Positions 29,386 through 39,150 of a stretch of 64,000 nt of DNA are shown piece after piece. The stretch lies in the NCBI RefSeq assembly GCF_027484205.1, contig NZ_JAIXUB010000024.1, positions 62,001-126,000 of the forward strand, written 5' to 3'. The DNA comes from Flavobacterium sp. Its GTDB lineage: Bacteria > Bacteroidota > Bacteroidia > Flavobacteriales > Flavobacteriaceae. Made by a program: the position numbers and the translations under genes. Positions within the stretch are counted from its first letter, which is position 1. Each line of letters starts with the position of its first letter. The notes below the pieces were generated by a model. It did not search any database and was not told the origin of the DNA. It saw only the letters and a list, made by a program, of their open reading frames with translations.

Positions 29386-29664
29386 ATGGCACGTTCATTA
29401 AAAAAAGGACCTTTTGTACACTACAAATTAGATAAAAAAGTTCAAGAAAATATTGCTGGAGGAAACAAAGGAGTTGTTAAGACTTGGTCTAGAGCTTCAA
29501 TGATTACACCAGATTTCGTAGGACAGACTATCGCAGTACACAATGGTCGTCAATTTGTTCCAGTTTATGTAACTGAGAACATGGTAGGTCACAAATTAGG
29601 AGAGTTTTCACCAACAAGATCATTTAGAGGTCATGCTGGAGCAAAAAATAAAGGTAAAAAATAA
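29386..29664 (+). CDS. rpsS: 30S ribosomal protein S19
   Basis: uS19 sits in the 30S head beside S13. The 92-aa protein contains [31 protein letters not shown] and [12 protein letters not shown], all typical. Confidence 0.99.
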   Translation: MARSLKKGPFVHYKLDKKVQENIAGGNKGVVKTWSRASMITPDFVGQTIAVHNGRQFVPVYVTENMVGHKLGEFSPTRSFRGHAGAKNKGKK

Positions 29665-29670
29665 GAAGCA

Positions 29671-30081
29671 ATGGGAGTTCGTAAAAGAGAATCAGCAGAC
29701 GCAAGAAAAGAGGCTAATAAGTCTATAGCTTTTGCTAAATTAAATAACTGCCCTACTTCACCTAGAAAAATGCGCTTAGTAGCAGACTTGGTAAGAGGTC
29801 AGAAAGTGGAAAGAGCTTTAAATGTATTAAGATTTAGCTCAAAAGAAGCTTCAAGAAAGTTAGAAAAACTATTATTATCTGCAATCAATAACTGGGAGCA
29901 AAAAAATAGTGAAGGGAATGTAGCTGAAGCAGGCTTATTTGTAAAAGAAATCCGTGTAGATGGTGGAATGATGTTGAAAAGACTTCGCCCAGCTCCACAA
30001 GGAAGAGCACACAGAATTAGAAAACGTTCTAATCACGTTACAATCGTATTAGGACAATTAGATAACACACAAAGCAATTAA
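29671..30081 (+). CDS. rplV: 50S ribosomal protein L22
   Basis: uL22 extends a beta-hairpin into the exit tunnel. The 136-aa protein has [18 protein letters not shown] and the hairpin end [16 protein letters not shown]. The N-terminus is about 20 residues longer than in E. coli ([18 protein letters not shown]). Confidence 0.98.
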   Translation: MGVRKRESADARKEANKSIAFAKLNNCPTSPRKMRLVADLVRGQKVERALNVLRFSSKEASRKLEKLLLSAINNWEQKNSEGNVAEAGLFVKEIRVDGGMMLKRLRPAPQGRAHRIRKRSNHVTIVLGQLDNTQSN

Positions 30082-30086
30082 TTAAG

Positions 30087-30842
30087 ATGGGACAAAAGAC
30101 AAATCCAATAGGAAACAGACTTGGTATCATCAGAGGATGGGATTCAAACTGGTATGGTGGAAATGATTACGGTGATAAAATCGCTGAAGATTATAAAATC
30201 AGAAAGTATATCCATGCTCGTTTATCAAAAGCTAGTGTATCAAAAGTAATCATCGAGAGAACTTTAAAACTTGTAACCGTTACTATCACTACTGCTAGAC
30301 CTGGTATTATTATCGGAAAAGGTGGTCAAGAGGTAGACAAGTTGAAAGAAGAACTTAAGAAAATTACAGATAAAGAGGTTCAAATCAACATCTTTGAAAT
30401 TAAAAGACCTGAGTTAGATGCTTATTTAGTTGCAACAAGTATCGCTCGTCAAATTGAAAGCCGTATTTCATACAGAAGAGCTATTAAAATGGCAATTGCA
30501 GCAGCAATGCGTATGAATGCAGAAGGTATTAAAGTTTTGATTTCAGGTCGTTTGAATGGTGCAGAAATGGCACGTTCAGAAGGTTTTAAAGAAGGAAGAA
30601 TTCCTTTGTCAACTTTCAGAGCTGATATTGATTACGCACTTGGTGAAGCTCACACTACTTATGGTAGAATGGGAATTAAAGTGTGGATCATGAAAGGTGA
30701 GGTTTACGGAAAACGTGATTTATCTCCACTAGTTGGAATGGATAAAAAACAAGCTTCTGGTGGAAAAGGTGGTGACTCTCCAAGAGGAGATAGAAAGCCT
30801 TTCAACAAAGGTGGTAAACCAGATGCGCGTAAAAGAAAGTAA
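30087..30842 (+). CDS. rpsC: 30S ribosomal protein S3
   Basis: uS3 lies at the mRNA entry site and has helicase-like action. The 251-aa protein has the KH motif [16 protein letters not shown] and [22 protein letters not shown] in the C-terminal domain. A Gly/Lys/Arg-rich basic tail of about 35 residues after [12 protein letters not shown] is an extension compared with E. coli S3. Confidence 0.98.
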   Translation: MGQKTNPIGNRLGIIRGWDSNWYGGNDYGDKIAEDYKIRKYIHARLSKASVSKVIIERTLKLVTVTITTARPGIIIGKGGQEVDKLKEELKKITDKEVQINIFEIKRPELDAYLVATSIARQIESRISYRRAIKMAIAAAMRMNAEGIKVLISGRLNGAEMARSEGFKEGRIPLSTFRADIDYALGEAHTTYGRMGIKVWIMKGEVYGKRDLSPLVGMDKKQASGGKGGDSPRGDRKPFNKGGKPDARKRK

Positions 30843-30861
30843 TTTTTTAAATTAAAGAAAA

Positions 30862-31287
30862 ATGTTACAGCCTAAAAGAACAAAATACCGTAAGGTACAA
30901 AAAGGTAGAATGAAAGGTGTTTCTCAAAGAGGACATATGCTTTCAAGTGGAATGTTTGGAATTAAATCTGTACATGAAAATGGTGTATTTTTAACTTCAC
31001 GTCAAATTGAAGCTGCTCGTATTGCAGCAACTCGTTTTATGAAGAGAGAAGGACAACTTTGGATTAATGTGTTTCCAGACAAACCTATAACAAAGAAACC
31101 TCTTGAGGTACGTATGGGTAAAGGTAAAGGTGCCGTTGAATATTGGGCTGCCGTTGTTAAACCCGGAAAAATTATGTTTGAAGTTGGAGGAGTTCCTTTA
31201 GCAGTTGCAAAAGAGGCGTTACGCCTTGCAGCTCAAAAGCTTCCAGTTAAAACTAAGTTTGTTGTTGCTAGAGATTTCGAAGCATAA
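30862..31287 (+). CDS. rplP: 50S ribosomal protein L16
   Basis: uL16 helps form the A-site tRNA pocket. The 141-aa protein starts [19 protein letters not shown] and contains the conserved [12 protein letters not shown] region, whose Arg is hydroxylated in some bacteria. Confidence 0.99.
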   Translation: MLQPKRTKYRKVQKGRMKGVSQRGHMLSSGMFGIKSVHENGVFLTSRQIEAARIAATRFMKREGQLWINVFPDKPITKKPLEVRMGKGKGAVEYWAAVVKPGKIMFEVGGVPLAVAKEALRLAAQKLPVKTKFVVARDFEA

Positions 31288-31299
31288 TATATATAAATT

Positions 31300-31488
31300 A
31301 TGAAACAATCAGAAATTATTAGTCTGTCTACAGCTGAGTTACAAGTTAAACTTAGTGAAGTAAAAAAAACATACGCTGAATTAAAAACCGCTCACGCTAT
31401 TTCACCAATTCAAAACCCACTTCAAATTAGAACAATGAGAAGAGCGGTAGCAAGATTGGCGACTGAATTAAGCAAAAGAGAATTGTAA
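31300..31488 (+). CDS. rpmC: 50S ribosomal protein L29
   Basis: uL29 is a small two-helix protein at the tunnel exit next to L23. The 62-aa sequence MKQSEIISLSTAELQVKLSE...IRTMRRAVARLATELSKREL fits the family and length. Confidence 0.97.
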   Translation: MKQSEIISLSTAELQVKLSEVKKTYAELKTAHAISPIQNPLQIRTMRRAVARLATELSKREL

Positions 31489-31499
31489 TCTGCTGAAAG

Positions 31500-31760
31500 A
31501 TGGAAGATAAAAGAAATTTAAGAAAAGAAAGAATTGGTGTGGTTACTAGCAACAAGATGGAGAAATCTATTGTTGTTTCTGAAACAAGAAGAGTAAAGCA
31601 TCCAATGTATGGTAAGTTCGTGTTGAAAACAAAAAAATATGTTGCACACGACGAAAAAAATGACTGTAACATTGGTGATACAGTAAAGATCATGGAAACA
31701 AGACCTTTATCTAAATTAAAATGTTGGAGATTAGTTGAAATCATTGAAAGAGCGAAATAG
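31500..31760 (+). CDS. rpsQ: 30S ribosomal protein S17
   Basis: uS17 is an OB-fold primary 16S binder. The 86-aa protein shows [19 protein letters not shown] and [19 protein letters not shown] followed by [17 protein letters not shown], the canonical S17 signature. Confidence 0.99.
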   Translation: MEDKRNLRKERIGVVTSNKMEKSIVVSETRRVKHPMYGKFVLKTKKYVAHDEKNDCNIGDTVKIMETRPLSKLKCWRLVEIIERAK

Positions 31761-31762
31761 TT

Positions 31763-32131
31763 ATGGTACAACAGGAATCTAGATTAAAAGTAGCAGATAA
31801 CACAGGAGCAAAAGAAGTTTTGACTATCCGTGTTTTAGGAGGAACGAAACGTCGTTATGCCTCTGTTGGAGATAAAATTGTAGTATCTATTAAGGATGCA
31901 ACACCAAACGGAAACGTTAAAAAAGGTGCTGTTTCTACTGCAGTTGTTGTACGTACCAAAAAAGAAGTGAGAAGAGCTGATGGATCTTATATCAGATTTG
32001 ACGATAACGCGTGCGTTTTGTTAAATGCTGCTGGTGAAATGAGAGGAACTCGTGTTTTTGGTCCGGTAGCCAGAGAACTTCGTGAAAAACAATTCATGAA
32101 AATTGTATCATTAGCACCAGAAGTGCTTTAA
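31763..32131 (+). CDS. rplN: 50S ribosomal protein L14
   Basis: uL14 contributes to inter-subunit bridges and binds RsfS. The 122-aa protein contains [19 protein letters not shown] and [25 protein letters not shown]. It lies two bases after rpsQ. Confidence 0.99.
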
Positions 32132-32142
32132 TTCGATTAATG

Positions 32143-32457
32143 ATGACAAAGTTAAAAATAAAATCAGGTGACGTAGTTAGAGTTATTGCTGGAGACCATA
32201 AAGGTACTGAAGGTAGAGTTCTTAAAGTTGACCGTGAAAAAAATAAAGCGATTGTTGAAGGTGCTAACATGGTTTCAAAACACACGAAACCAAGTGCTAA
32301 AAACCCTCAAGGTGGAATCGTTAAGAAAGAAGCTCCTATTCATATTTCTAATTTGTCTTTAATAGATCCAAAATCTAAAGAAGCTACAAAAACTGGAGTT
32401 AGAGTAGAAGGAGATAAGAAAGTGAGATTTTCTAAAAAATCTAATCAAGTATTATAG
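32143..32457 (+). CDS. rplX: 50S ribosomal protein L24
   Basis: uL24 initiates 50S assembly. Two ATG codons in a row (32140 and 32143) are possible starts; the second gives [19 protein letters not shown], closer to the usual start. The KOW motif ([29 protein letters not shown]) is visible. Confidence 0.97.
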   Translation: MTKLKIKSGDVVRVIAGDHKGTEGRVLKVDREKNKAIVEGANMVSKHTKPSAKNPQGGIVKKEAPIHISNLSLIDPKSKEATKTGVRVEGDKKVRFSKKSNQVL

Positions 32458-32459
32458 TT

Positions 32460-33011
32460 ATGGCATATATCCCTAGACTAAAAGAAGAATATAAGAGTAG
32501 AGTTATTCCTACTCTTAAAGAAGAGTTCGGTTATAAAAACGTAATGCAAGTTCCTAAACTTGAAAAAATCGTTATTAGCCGTGGAGTTGGTGCAGCTGTA
32601 TCAGATAAAAAACTAGTTGACTACGCAGTAGATGAATTAACTAAAATTACTGGTCAAAAAGCTTTAGCTACAATTTCCAAAAAAGATGTGGCGTCATTCA
32701 AATTAAGAAAAGGAATGCCTATTGGTGCTAAAGTAACTTTACGTGGAGAAAAAATGTACGAGTTTTTAGATAGACTTATTACTTCTGCTTTGCCACGTGT
32801 AAGAGATTTTAGTGGAATTAAAGCTACTGGATTTGATGGAAGAGGTAATTACAACTTAGGAGTTTTGGAACAAATCATTTTCCCAGAAATTGATATTGAT
32901 AAAGTTAACAAAATTTCTGGTATGGATATTACTTTTGTAACTTCTGCACAAACAGATAAAGAAGCGAAATCATTATTAGCAGAATTAGGTTTACCTTTTA
33001 AAAAGAATTAA
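32460..33011 (+). CDS. rplE: 50S ribosomal protein L5
   Basis: uL5 binds 5S rRNA and contacts the P-site tRNA. The 183-aa protein has [36 protein letters not shown] and [20 protein letters not shown]. It lies two bases after rplX, so there is no room here for the E. coli S8 repressor site at the rplX-rplE junction. Confidence 0.99.
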   Translation: MAYIPRLKEEYKSRVIPTLKEEFGYKNVMQVPKLEKIVISRGVGAAVSDKKLVDYAVDELTKITGQKALATISKKDVASFKLRKGMPIGAKVTLRGEKMYEFLDRLITSALPRVRDFSGIKATGFDGRGNYNLGVLEQIIFPEIDIDKVNKISGMDITFVTSAQTDKEAKSLLAELGLPFKKN

Positions 33012-33014
33012 GAC

Positions 33015-33284
33015 ATGGCTAAAGAATCAATGAAAGCCCGCGAGGTTAAGAGAGAAAAAACGGTAGCAAAGTATGCTGAGAAGAGAAAAGCTTTATTAGA
33101 AGCTGGAGACTATGAAGGTTTACAAAAATTACCAAAAAATGCTTCTCCAGTTCGTTTACATAATCGTTGTAAATTAACAGGTAGACCAAGAGGTTATATG
33201 CGTCAATTCGGTATTTCACGTGTAACATTTCGTGAAATGGCTAATCAAGGATTAATTCCAGGAGTAAAAAAAGCTAGCTGGTAG
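33015..33284 (+). CDS. rpsN: 30S ribosomal protein S14, zinc-free long form
   Basis: uS14 sits in the 30S head. The 89-aa sequence is the long C-minus type: a single Cys in [19 protein letters not shown] replaces the two CxxC pairs of the short zinc-binding form. It is followed by an unusually large 140-base spacer with two hairpins before rpsH. Confidence 0.98.
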   Translation: MAKESMKAREVKREKTVAKYAEKRKALLEAGDYEGLQKLPKNASPVRLHNRCKLTGRPRGYMRQFGISRVTFREMANQGLIPGVKKASW

Positions 33285-33297
33285 TTAGTTTATTTCA

Positions 33298-33410
33298 GTA
33301 GATAATTGTACATTTGCCAGCTTTTTGCAGGTAACGTACAATTGTCTGCTTTAAAAATTGAGTTTAATGGCTTCAGGTTCAGCGGAATAGTTCTTCTGAA
33401 AACCGTAGCC
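33298..33410 (+). ncRNA. Candidate structured leader RNA upstream of rpsH
   Basis: The rpsN-rpsH gap holds two hairpins. Hairpin 1 pairs 33298-33311 with 33336-33349 (14 bp, two G-U pairs) and continues as TTGCC/GGTAA (33314-33318 with 33330-33334) below an 11-base loop. Hairpin 2 pairs GGCT/AGCC (33369-33372 with 33407-33410) and GGTTCAG with CTGAA..CC (33376-33404). Neither ends in a T-run, so they are not simple terminators. An autoregulatory site for S8 is an inference. Confidence 0.5.
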
Positions 33411-33424
33411 AAAATTTTATAAAT

Positions 33425-33823
33425 ATGTATACAGATCCAATTGCAGATTATCTTACGAGAGTTAGAAATGCGGTGAGAGCTAACCACAAGGTGGTTGAAA
33501 TTCCTGCTTCTAATCTTAAAAAAGAAATCACAAAGATTTTATTCGATCAAGGATATATCTTAAGTTACAAGTTTGAAGATTCTACCGTACAAGGTACTAT
33601 CAAAATTGCTTTGAAGTATGATAAAGATACAAAAGAGCCAGTAATTAAAGATATTCAAAGAATTAGTAAACCAGGTTTACGTAAGTACGCAGGTGCTTCA
33701 AAATTACCAAGAATTCTTAATGGATTAGGTATTGCTATTGTTTCAACATCTAAAGGTTTGATGACTGGGAAACAAGCTAAGCAATTGAATGTTGGTGGAG
33801 AGGTAATTTGTTACGTATACTAA
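33425..33823 (+). CDS. rpsH: 30S ribosomal protein S8
   Basis: uS8 is a primary 16S binder that in E. coli represses the spc operon. The 132-aa protein has DPIADYLTRVRNAVRANH and ends GKQAKQLNVGGEVICYVY, as the family does. Its position directly after a structured spacer makes autoregulation plausible. Confidence 0.99.
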   Translation: MYTDPIADYLTRVRNAVRANHKVVEIPASNLKKEITKILFDQGYILSYKFEDSTVQGTIKIALKYDKDTKEPVIKDIQRISKPGLRKYAGASKLPRILNGLGIAIVSTSKGLMTGKQAKQLNVGGEVICYVY

Positions 33824-33840
33824 TTAAAAGCTAAACGACG

Positions 33841-34383
33841 ATGTCAAGAATAGGTAAAAATCCAATTGTAGTTCCGTCTGGAGTAACTGTAGAAGTTGCT
33901 GAAGGATTGGTTACAGTAAAAGGAAAATTAGGACAACTAACTCAGGAGTTTTCGGACGTTACTGTTAAGTTAGAAGAAGGTCAAGTAATTGTGGAAAGAT
34001 CATCTGACCACAAGGATCATAGAGCTAAACATGGTTTATACAGATCATTAATCAATAATATGATTGTTGGAGTATCTACTGGTTTCACTAATGAATTAGA
34101 GCTTGTGGGTGTGGGATACAGAGCTTCAAATCAAGGTCAAAAACTTGATTTAGCTTTAGGTTTTTCTCACAATATCATTTTGGAAGTAGCTAAAGAAGTA
34201 ACTTTAGAAACAATCTCTGAAAAAGGTAAAAACCCTATCGTAAAGCTTACATCTTATGATAAACAACTTTTAGGTGCAGTTACAGCGAAAATTAGAAATT
34301 TCCGTAGACCAGAACCATACAAAGGAAAAGGTATCAAGTTTGTAGGTGAAGTATTAAGAAGAAAAGCAGGTAAATCAGCTTAA
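33841..34383 (+). CDS. rplF: 50S ribosomal protein L6
   Basis: uL6 lies near the factor-binding site. The 180-aa protein starts [19 protein letters not shown] and contains [22 protein letters not shown] and [22 protein letters not shown]. Confidence 0.99.
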   Translation: MSRIGKNPIVVPSGVTVEVAEGLVTVKGKLGQLTQEFSDVTVKLEEGQVIVERSSDHKDHRAKHGLYRSLINNMIVGVSTGFTNELELVGVGYRASNQGQKLDLALGFSHNIILEVAKEVTLETISEKGKNPIVKLTSYDKQLLGAVTAKIRNFRRPEPYKGKGIKFVGEVLRRKAGKSA

Positions 34384-34394
34384 AAATAAAGATT

Positions 34395-34748
34395 ATGTCA
34401 TTATCAAAATCTGAAAGAAGACAGAGAATCCAGTATAGAATAAGAAAGATTGTAAGTGGTACTGCTACTAGACCAAGACTTTCTGTATTCAGAAGTAATA
34501 AAGAAATCTATGCTCAACTCATAGACGATGTGAATGGTGTTACTTTATTAGCTACTTCGTCGAGAGATAAAGGAGTGGATATTAAAGGTACTAATGTGGA
34601 GGTTGCAAACATGGTTGGAAAACTTGTTGCAGAAAAAGCATTAAAGGCTGGAATTGATTCAGTAACTTTCGATAGAGGAGGTTATTTATATCATGGTCGT
34701 ATTAAATCATTAGCAGAAGGCGCAAGAGAAGCTGGACTTAAATTCTAA
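34395..34748 (+). CDS. rplR: 50S ribosomal protein L18
   Basis: uL18 binds 5S rRNA in the central protuberance. The 117-aa protein has [36 protein letters not shown] and [20 protein letters not shown], typical of the family. Confidence 0.99.
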   Translation: MSLSKSERRQRIQYRIRKIVSGTATRPRLSVFRSNKEIYAQLIDDVNGVTLLATSSRDKGVDIKGTNVEVANMVGKLVAEKALKAGIDSVTFDRGGYLYHGRIKSLAEGAREAGLKF

Positions 34749-34754
34749 TATATT

Positions 34755-35279
34755 ATGTCTAATAAATACAAGAATATAGAATTAGTAAAACCAAGTGGTC
34801 TTGAATTAAAAGATCGTTTGGTAAGTGTAAATCGTGTTACTAAAGTTACAAAAGGTGGTAGAGCATTTGGTTTTTCTGCTATTGTAGTTGTAGGTGATGA
34901 AAATGGAGTAGTGGGTCACGGACTTGGAAAATCAAAAGATGTTTCTGAAGCAATTGCTAAAGCAGTTGAAGATGCAAAGAAAAATTTAGTAAGAATTCCT
35001 TTAAGTGGTCAATCTGTTCCTCACGAACAAAAAGGTAAATTTGGTGGTGCACGTGTATTTTTAATGCCTGCATCTCATGGTACAGGAGTTATTGCTGGTG
35101 GAGCTGTTCGTTCAGTTCTAGAGTCAGTTGGAATTCACGATGTATTATCAAAATCTCAAGGTTCTTCTAACCCACATAATGTGGTTAAAGCTACTTTTGA
35201 TGCATTACTACAAATGAGAAGTGCTTACACTGTTGCAAAACAAAGAGGCGTTTCTTTAGAGAAAGTTTTTAAAGGTTAA
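34755..35279 (+). CDS. rpsE: 30S ribosomal protein S5
   Basis: uS5 contributes to decoding fidelity at the mRNA entry side. The 174-aa protein contains [20 protein letters not shown] and [21 protein letters not shown], matching the S5 N-terminal double-stranded RNA-binding fold. Confidence 0.99.
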   Translation: MSNKYKNIELVKPSGLELKDRLVSVNRVTKVTKGGRAFGFSAIVVVGDENGVVGHGLGKSKDVSEAIAKAVEDAKKNLVRIPLSGQSVPHEQKGKFGGARVFLMPASHGTGVIAGGAVRSVLESVGIHDVLSKSQGSSNPHNVVKATFDALLQMRSAYTVAKQRGVSLEKVFKG

Positions 35280-35291
35280 TTCAAGGAAATT

Positions 35292-35474
35292 ATGGCTAAA
35301 TTATTAGTAAAACAAGTTAGAAGCAAAATCAATTGTCCACTTACTCAAAAAAGAGGATTAGAGGCTTTAGGTCTACGTAAAATGGGACAAGTTGTGGAGC
35401 ATGATTCAAATCCAACTATCCTTGGAATGATAAATAAAGTTAAACACTTAGTTTCCGTTGAGGAAGTTAAATAA
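35292..35474 (+). CDS. rpmD: 50S ribosomal protein L30
   Basis: uL30 is a small 50S protein. The 60-aa sequence [20 protein letters not shown]...[22 protein letters not shown] is full length for the bacterial family and sits in its usual place between rpsE and rplO. Confidence 0.97.
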   Translation: MAKLLVKQVRSKINCPLTQKRGLEALGLRKMGQVVEHDSNPTILGMINKVKHLVSVEEVK

Positions 35475-35485
35475 CAATTATAGTT

Positions 35486-35938
35486 ATGAATTTAAGTAAC
35501 TTACAACCTGCTGAAGGTTCTACACATAATCAAAATAAAAGAGTTGGTAGAGGAGAAGGTTCTGGTAAAGGTGGTACTTCTGCAAGAGGTCACAAAGGAG
35601 CAAAATCTCGTTCTGGTTATTCTAAAAAGATTGGATTTGAAGGTGGACAAATGCCACTTCAAAGACGTGTACCTAAGTTTGGTTTCAAGAACATTAACAG
35701 AATTGAGCATCAAGGTGTAAATCTTGATACTCTTCAAGCTTTAGTTGATAACGGAATCGTTACTGATACTGTAGATTTTACAGTATTAGTTGAAAACCGT
35801 TTAGCTACCAAAACTGAATTAGTGAAAATTTTAGGTAGAGGAGAATTAAAAGCAAAATTAAAAGTATCTGCTCACAAATTTACTGCTACTGCTAAAGCTG
35901 CTATCGAAGCTGCTGGTGGTGAAGTAATAACTTTGTAA
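35486..35938 (+). CDS. rplO: 50S ribosomal protein L15
   Basis: uL15 acts late in 50S assembly. The 150-aa protein has the Gly/Arg-rich N-terminal extension VGRGEGSGKGGTSARGHKG and the globular C-terminal domain. It lies 11 bases before secY. Confidence 0.98.
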   Translation: MNLSNLQPAEGSTHNQNKRVGRGEGSGKGGTSARGHKGAKSRSGYSKKIGFEGGQMPLQRRVPKFGFKNINRIEHQGVNLDTLQALVDNGIVTDTVDFTVLVENRLATKTELVKILGRGELKAKLKVSAHKFTATAKAAIEAAGGEVITL

Positions 35939-35948
35939 TACTGACTTT

Positions 35949-37292
35949 ATGAAGAATTTTATAGAATCTTTTTTAAGTGTTTGGAAAATCGAAGAGTTGA
36001 AGAATAGAATTCTTTGGACTTTAGGTTTACTTGTAGTTTACCGTTTTGGAGCTCACGTAACTTTGCCTGGAATTGATGCAACTCAGCTAGCTGGACTTGA
36101 AGGTCAAACAAAAGAAGGAATAGGTTCTATTCTTGATATGTTTACTGGAGGTTCATTTTCAAAAGCATCTGTCTTTGCATTAGGGATTATGCCATATATT
36201 TCTGCTTCGATTGTGGTGCAGTTAATGGGTATTGCAATTCCTTATTTGCAAAAATTACAAAAAGATGGTGAAAGTGGTAGAAAAAAGATGAACCAAATAA
36301 CTAGATGGTTAACAATTGGTATAACTTTACTTCAAGGTCCAGGTTATATTTATAACTTATATAAAACTGTTCCTCAAAGTGCATTTTTATTACCATCTGA
36401 TTCTTTTGCATTCTTATTTTCATCTGTTTTAATTTTAACTACAGGTACTATTTTTGCGATGTGGTTAGGTGAAAAAATAACTGATAAAGGTATTGGTAAC
36501 GGTATTTCACTTTTAATTATGGTTGGAATATTAGCTAGACTTCCTGAAGCATTTATACAAGAAGTAACTTCAAGACTAACAGGAGCAAATGGCGGTTTAA
36601 TGGTTATTGTTATTGAAATCATTTTCTGGATGTTAATTATTATAGCTTGTGTCCTTTTAGTAATGGCTATAAGAAAGATACCGGTTCAGTATGCTCGTAG
36701 AACAACTGTTGGTGATTACGAACAAGATATAACAGGAGGTAATAGACAATGGATCCCATTGAAGTTAAATGCTGCTGGAGTAATGCCAATTATATTTGCT
36801 CAAGCAATTATGTTTATTCCTGCTGCATTAGCTGGTTTGTCTGAATCTGAAACATCACAATCAATCGCTGGTGCTTTCAGTAATATGTTTGGATTTTGGT
36901 ATAATTTAGTTTTTGCTTTATTAATCTTAATCTTTACATTTTTTTATACTGCAATTACAGTTCCTACAAATAAAATGGCAGATGATCTAAAAAGAAGCGG
37001 TGGATTTATTCCAGGTATAAAACCTGGAGTTGAAACTTCAGATTTTTTAGATAGAATTATGTCATTAATTACTTTCCCTGGTGCTTTATTCCTTGCTTTA
37101 ATTGCTGTGTTCCCAGCTATTGTATACAGCTTGGGTGTTCAGCAGTCATGGGCAATGTTTTATGGTGGAACTTCTTTGATAATTATGGTAGGAGTTGCAA
37201 TTGATACTATTCAACAAATAAATACTTATTTATTGAATAAACATTATGATGGTTTAATGAAAAGTGGTAAAAATAGAAAAGCAGTAGCTTAA
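35949..37292 (+). CDS. secY: Preprotein translocase subunit SecY
   Basis: SecY is the pore subunit of the Sec translocon. The 447-aa protein has ten membrane helices; the plug region is around [20 protein letters not shown], followed by [14 protein letters not shown]. The conserved cytoplasmic loop reads IPVQYARR and the late segment reads [22 protein letters not shown]. As in E. coli it lies downstream of rplO; adk and map are absent. Confidence 0.98.
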   Translation: MKNFIESFLSVWKIEELKNRILWTLGLLVVYRFGAHVTLPGIDATQLAGLEGQTKEGIGSILDMFTGGSFSKASVFALGIMPYISASIVVQLMGIAIPYLQKLQKDGESGRKKMNQITRWLTIGITLLQGPGYIYNLYKTVPQSAFLLPSDSFAFLFSSVLILTTGTIFAMWLGEKITDKGIGNGISLLIMVGILARLPEAFIQEVTSRLTGANGGLMVIVIEIIFWMLIIIACVLLVMAIRKIPVQYARRTTVGDYEQDITGGNRQWIPLKLNAAGVMPIIFAQAIMFIPAALAGLSESETSQSIAGAFSNMFGFWYNLVFALLILIFTFFYTAITVPTNKMADDLKRSGGFIPGIKPGVETSDFLDRIMSLITFPGALFLALIAVFPAIVYSLGVQQSWAMFYGGTSLIIMVGVAIDTIQQINTYLLNKHYDGLMKSGKNRKAVA

Positions 37293-37297
37293 TTTTT

Positions 37298-37513
37298 ATG
37301 GCAAAACAATCAGCAATAGAGCAAGACGGATCAATTATAGAAGCATTATCAAATGCCATGTTCCGCGTAGAATTAGAAAATGGACATATTGTAATAGCCC
37401 ACATTTCTGGAAAAATGCGTATGCATTATATCAAGTTGTTACCTGGTGACAAAGTGAAATTAGAAATGAGTCCTTATGATTTGTCAAAAGCAAGAATTAC
37501 TTATAGATACTAA
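37298..37513 (+). CDS. infA: Translation initiation factor IF-1
   Basis: IF-1 is an S1-like OB-fold that occupies the 30S A site. The 71-aa protein [20 protein letters not shown]...[20 protein letters not shown] is full length. It lies between secY and rpmJ. Confidence 0.98.
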   Translation: MAKQSAIEQDGSIIEALSNAMFRVELENGHIVIAHISGKMRMHYIKLLPGDKVKLEMSPYDLSKARITYRY

Positions 37514-37524
37514 AGATTTTCAAA

Positions 37525-37641
37525 ATGAAAGTAAGAACATCAGTTAAAAAAAGAAGCGCAGAGTGTAAAATTGTGCGTAGAAAAGGAAGATTATACGTTA
37601 TTAACAAAAAGAATCCTAGATTTAAACAAAGACAAGGATAA
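37525..37641 (+). CDS. rpmJ: 50S ribosomal protein L36, zinc-free form
   Basis: The 38-aa protein starts [20 protein letters not shown] and ends NPRFKQRQG. Of the four zinc ligands in the C-plus form (three Cys and one His) only the second Cys, Cys14, remains; Ser11 and Asn27 replace two others and the His is also gone. So this is a C-minus L36. The TAA at 37639-37641 is two bases before rpsM. Confidence 0.95.
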   Translation: MKVRTSVKKRSAECKIVRRKGRLYVINKKNPRFKQRQG

Positions 37642-37643
37642 TT

Positions 37644-38018
37644 ATGGCAAGAATAGCAGGGGTAGATATACCTAAAAATAAAAGAGGTGTTATAGCACTT
37701 ACCTATATCTTCGGAATAGGAAAAAGTAGAGCAATTGAGATTTTAGAAAAAGCTCAAGTTAGCCAAGATACAAAAGTTCAAGATTGGAATGATGACCAAA
37801 TCGGAGCAATTCGTGATGCAGTATCATATTACAAAATTGAAGGTGAACTTCGTTCAGAAACTTCATTAAACATTAAACGTTTAATGGATATCGGATGTTA
37901 CAGAGGAATTCGTCATAGATCAGGACTTCCATTAAGAGGTCAAAGAACTAAAAACAATTCTAGAACAAGAAAAGGTAAGAGAAAAACTGTTGCTAACAAG
38001 AAAAAAGCAACTAAATAG
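37644..38018 (+). CDS. rpsM: 30S ribosomal protein S13
   Basis: uS13 contacts the P-site tRNA and bridges to the 50S. The 124-aa protein has [30 protein letters not shown] and [20 protein letters not shown]. It has a Lys-rich tail. Confidence 0.99.
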   Translation: MARIAGVDIPKNKRGVIALTYIFGIGKSRAIEILEKAQVSQDTKVQDWNDDQIGAIRDAVSYYKIEGELRSETSLNIKRLMDIGCYRGIRHRSGLPLRGQRTKNNSRTRKGKRKTVANKKKATK

Positions 38019-38026
38019 TAAATAGT

Positions 38027-38410
38027 ATGGCTAAAGCAAGTACAAAAAAACGTAAGGTTATTATTGAATCTTCAGGCGAAGCTCATATTAGTGCAACCTT
38101 TAATAACATCATTATTTCTTTAACAAACAAGAAAGGTGAAGTTATATCTTGGTCTTCAGCTGGTAAAATGGGCTTTAGAGGTTCTAAAAAGAACACTCCA
38201 TATGCAGCTCAAATGGCAGCAGAAGATTGTGGAAAAGTAGCATTAGAAGCTGGACTTAAGAAAGTTAAAGTATATGTAAAAGGACCAGGTAACGGAAGAG
38301 AATCTGCTATCAGATCTTTACATAATAGCGGAATTGAAGTAACCGAAATTATTGACGTTACTCCAATGCCTCACAATGGATGTCGTCCTCCTAAAAGACG
38401 TAGAGTATAA
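38027..38410 (+). CDS. rpsK: 30S ribosomal protein S11
   Basis: uS11 lies on the 30S platform. The 127-aa protein shows [40 protein letters not shown] and the C-terminal [15 protein letters not shown]. The unusual 111-base spacer that follows holds a structured element. Confidence 0.99.
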   Translation: MAKASTKKRKVIIESSGEAHISATFNNIIISLTNKKGEVISWSSAGKMGFRGSKKNTPYAAQMAAEDCGKVALEAGLKKVKVYVKGPGNGRESAIRSLHNSGIEVTEIIDVTPMPHNGCRPPKRRRV

Positions 38411-38454
38411 TTTTTACTGATTTTTCAGTATTTATATAACAATAAGTATAACAA

Positions 38455-38507
38455 AGATAGAATTAAGATTATCGAAGGATTTAGACCTGAATTCATAATC
38501 TCTATCT
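38455..38507 (+). ncRNA. Candidate structured leader RNA upstream of rpsD
   Basis: AGATAGA (38455-38461) pairs with TCTATCT (38501-38507), and after a 5-base bulge GATTAT (38467-38472) pairs with ATAATC (38495-38500). Smaller GAA/TTC and AGG/CCT pairs are possible in the 22-base interior. There is no T-run. An ACTGA/TCAGT hairpin sits at 38417-38430. By analogy with S4 autoregulation in other bacteria this may be an S4 target; that is inference. Confidence 0.45.
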
Positions 38508-38521
38508 AAAAACAATTTAAA

Positions 38522-39127
38522 ATGGCAAGATATACTGGTCCAAGTACAAGAATAGCTCGTAAATTTGGCGAAGCTATTTTCGGAGATGACAAAGCCTTCG
38601 AAAAAAGAAATTATCCTCCAGGCCAACATGGTATGGCGAAAAAAAGAGGTAAAAAATCAGAATATGCAGTACAGTTAATGGAAAAGCAAAAAGCTAAGTA
38701 CACTTACGGTATTCTTGAAAAACAATTTAGAAACTTATTCGAAAAAGCAGCTGCTTCTAAAGGTGTAACAGGTGAAATCCTTTTACAGTTATGTGAAGCT
38801 CGTTTAGATAACGTTGTATACAGAATGGGAATTGCTTCTTCTAGAAGAGCAGCTAGACAAATTGTTTCTCACCGTCACATTACTGTTAATGGAGAATTAG
38901 TTAATATTCCATCTTATCATTTAAAACCAGGTGATAAAGTTGCAGTTCGTGAAAAATCTAAATCATTAGAATCAATTGAGCGTTCATTATCAAATTCAAA
39001 TCATGTTTATGAGTGGATTACATGGAATAATGACACTAAAGAAGGTACTTTCGTTTCAGTTCCTGCTAGATTGCAGATTACTGAAAATATTAAAGAGCAA
39101 TTAATCGTAGAGTTGTACAACAAATAA
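38522..39127 (+). CDS. rpsD: 30S ribosomal protein S4, zinc-free form
   Basis: uS4 nucleates 16S folding and is a known translational autoregulator. The 201-aa protein starts [20 protein letters not shown] and has the S4 RNA-binding domain [20 protein letters not shown]. No N-terminal Cys cluster is present, so it is a C-minus type. Confidence 0.99.
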   Translation: MARYTGPSTRIARKFGEAIFGDDKAFEKRNYPPGQHGMAKKRGKKSEYAVQLMEKQKAKYTYGILEKQFRNLFEKAAASKGVTGEILLQLCEARLDNVVYRMGIASSRRAARQIVSHRHITVNGELVNIPSYHLKPGDKVAVREKSKSLESIERSLSNSNHVYEWITWNNDTKEGTFVSVPARLQITENIKEQLIVELYNK

Positions 39128-39150
39128 TAATTGACACCAGTCTAATAATT

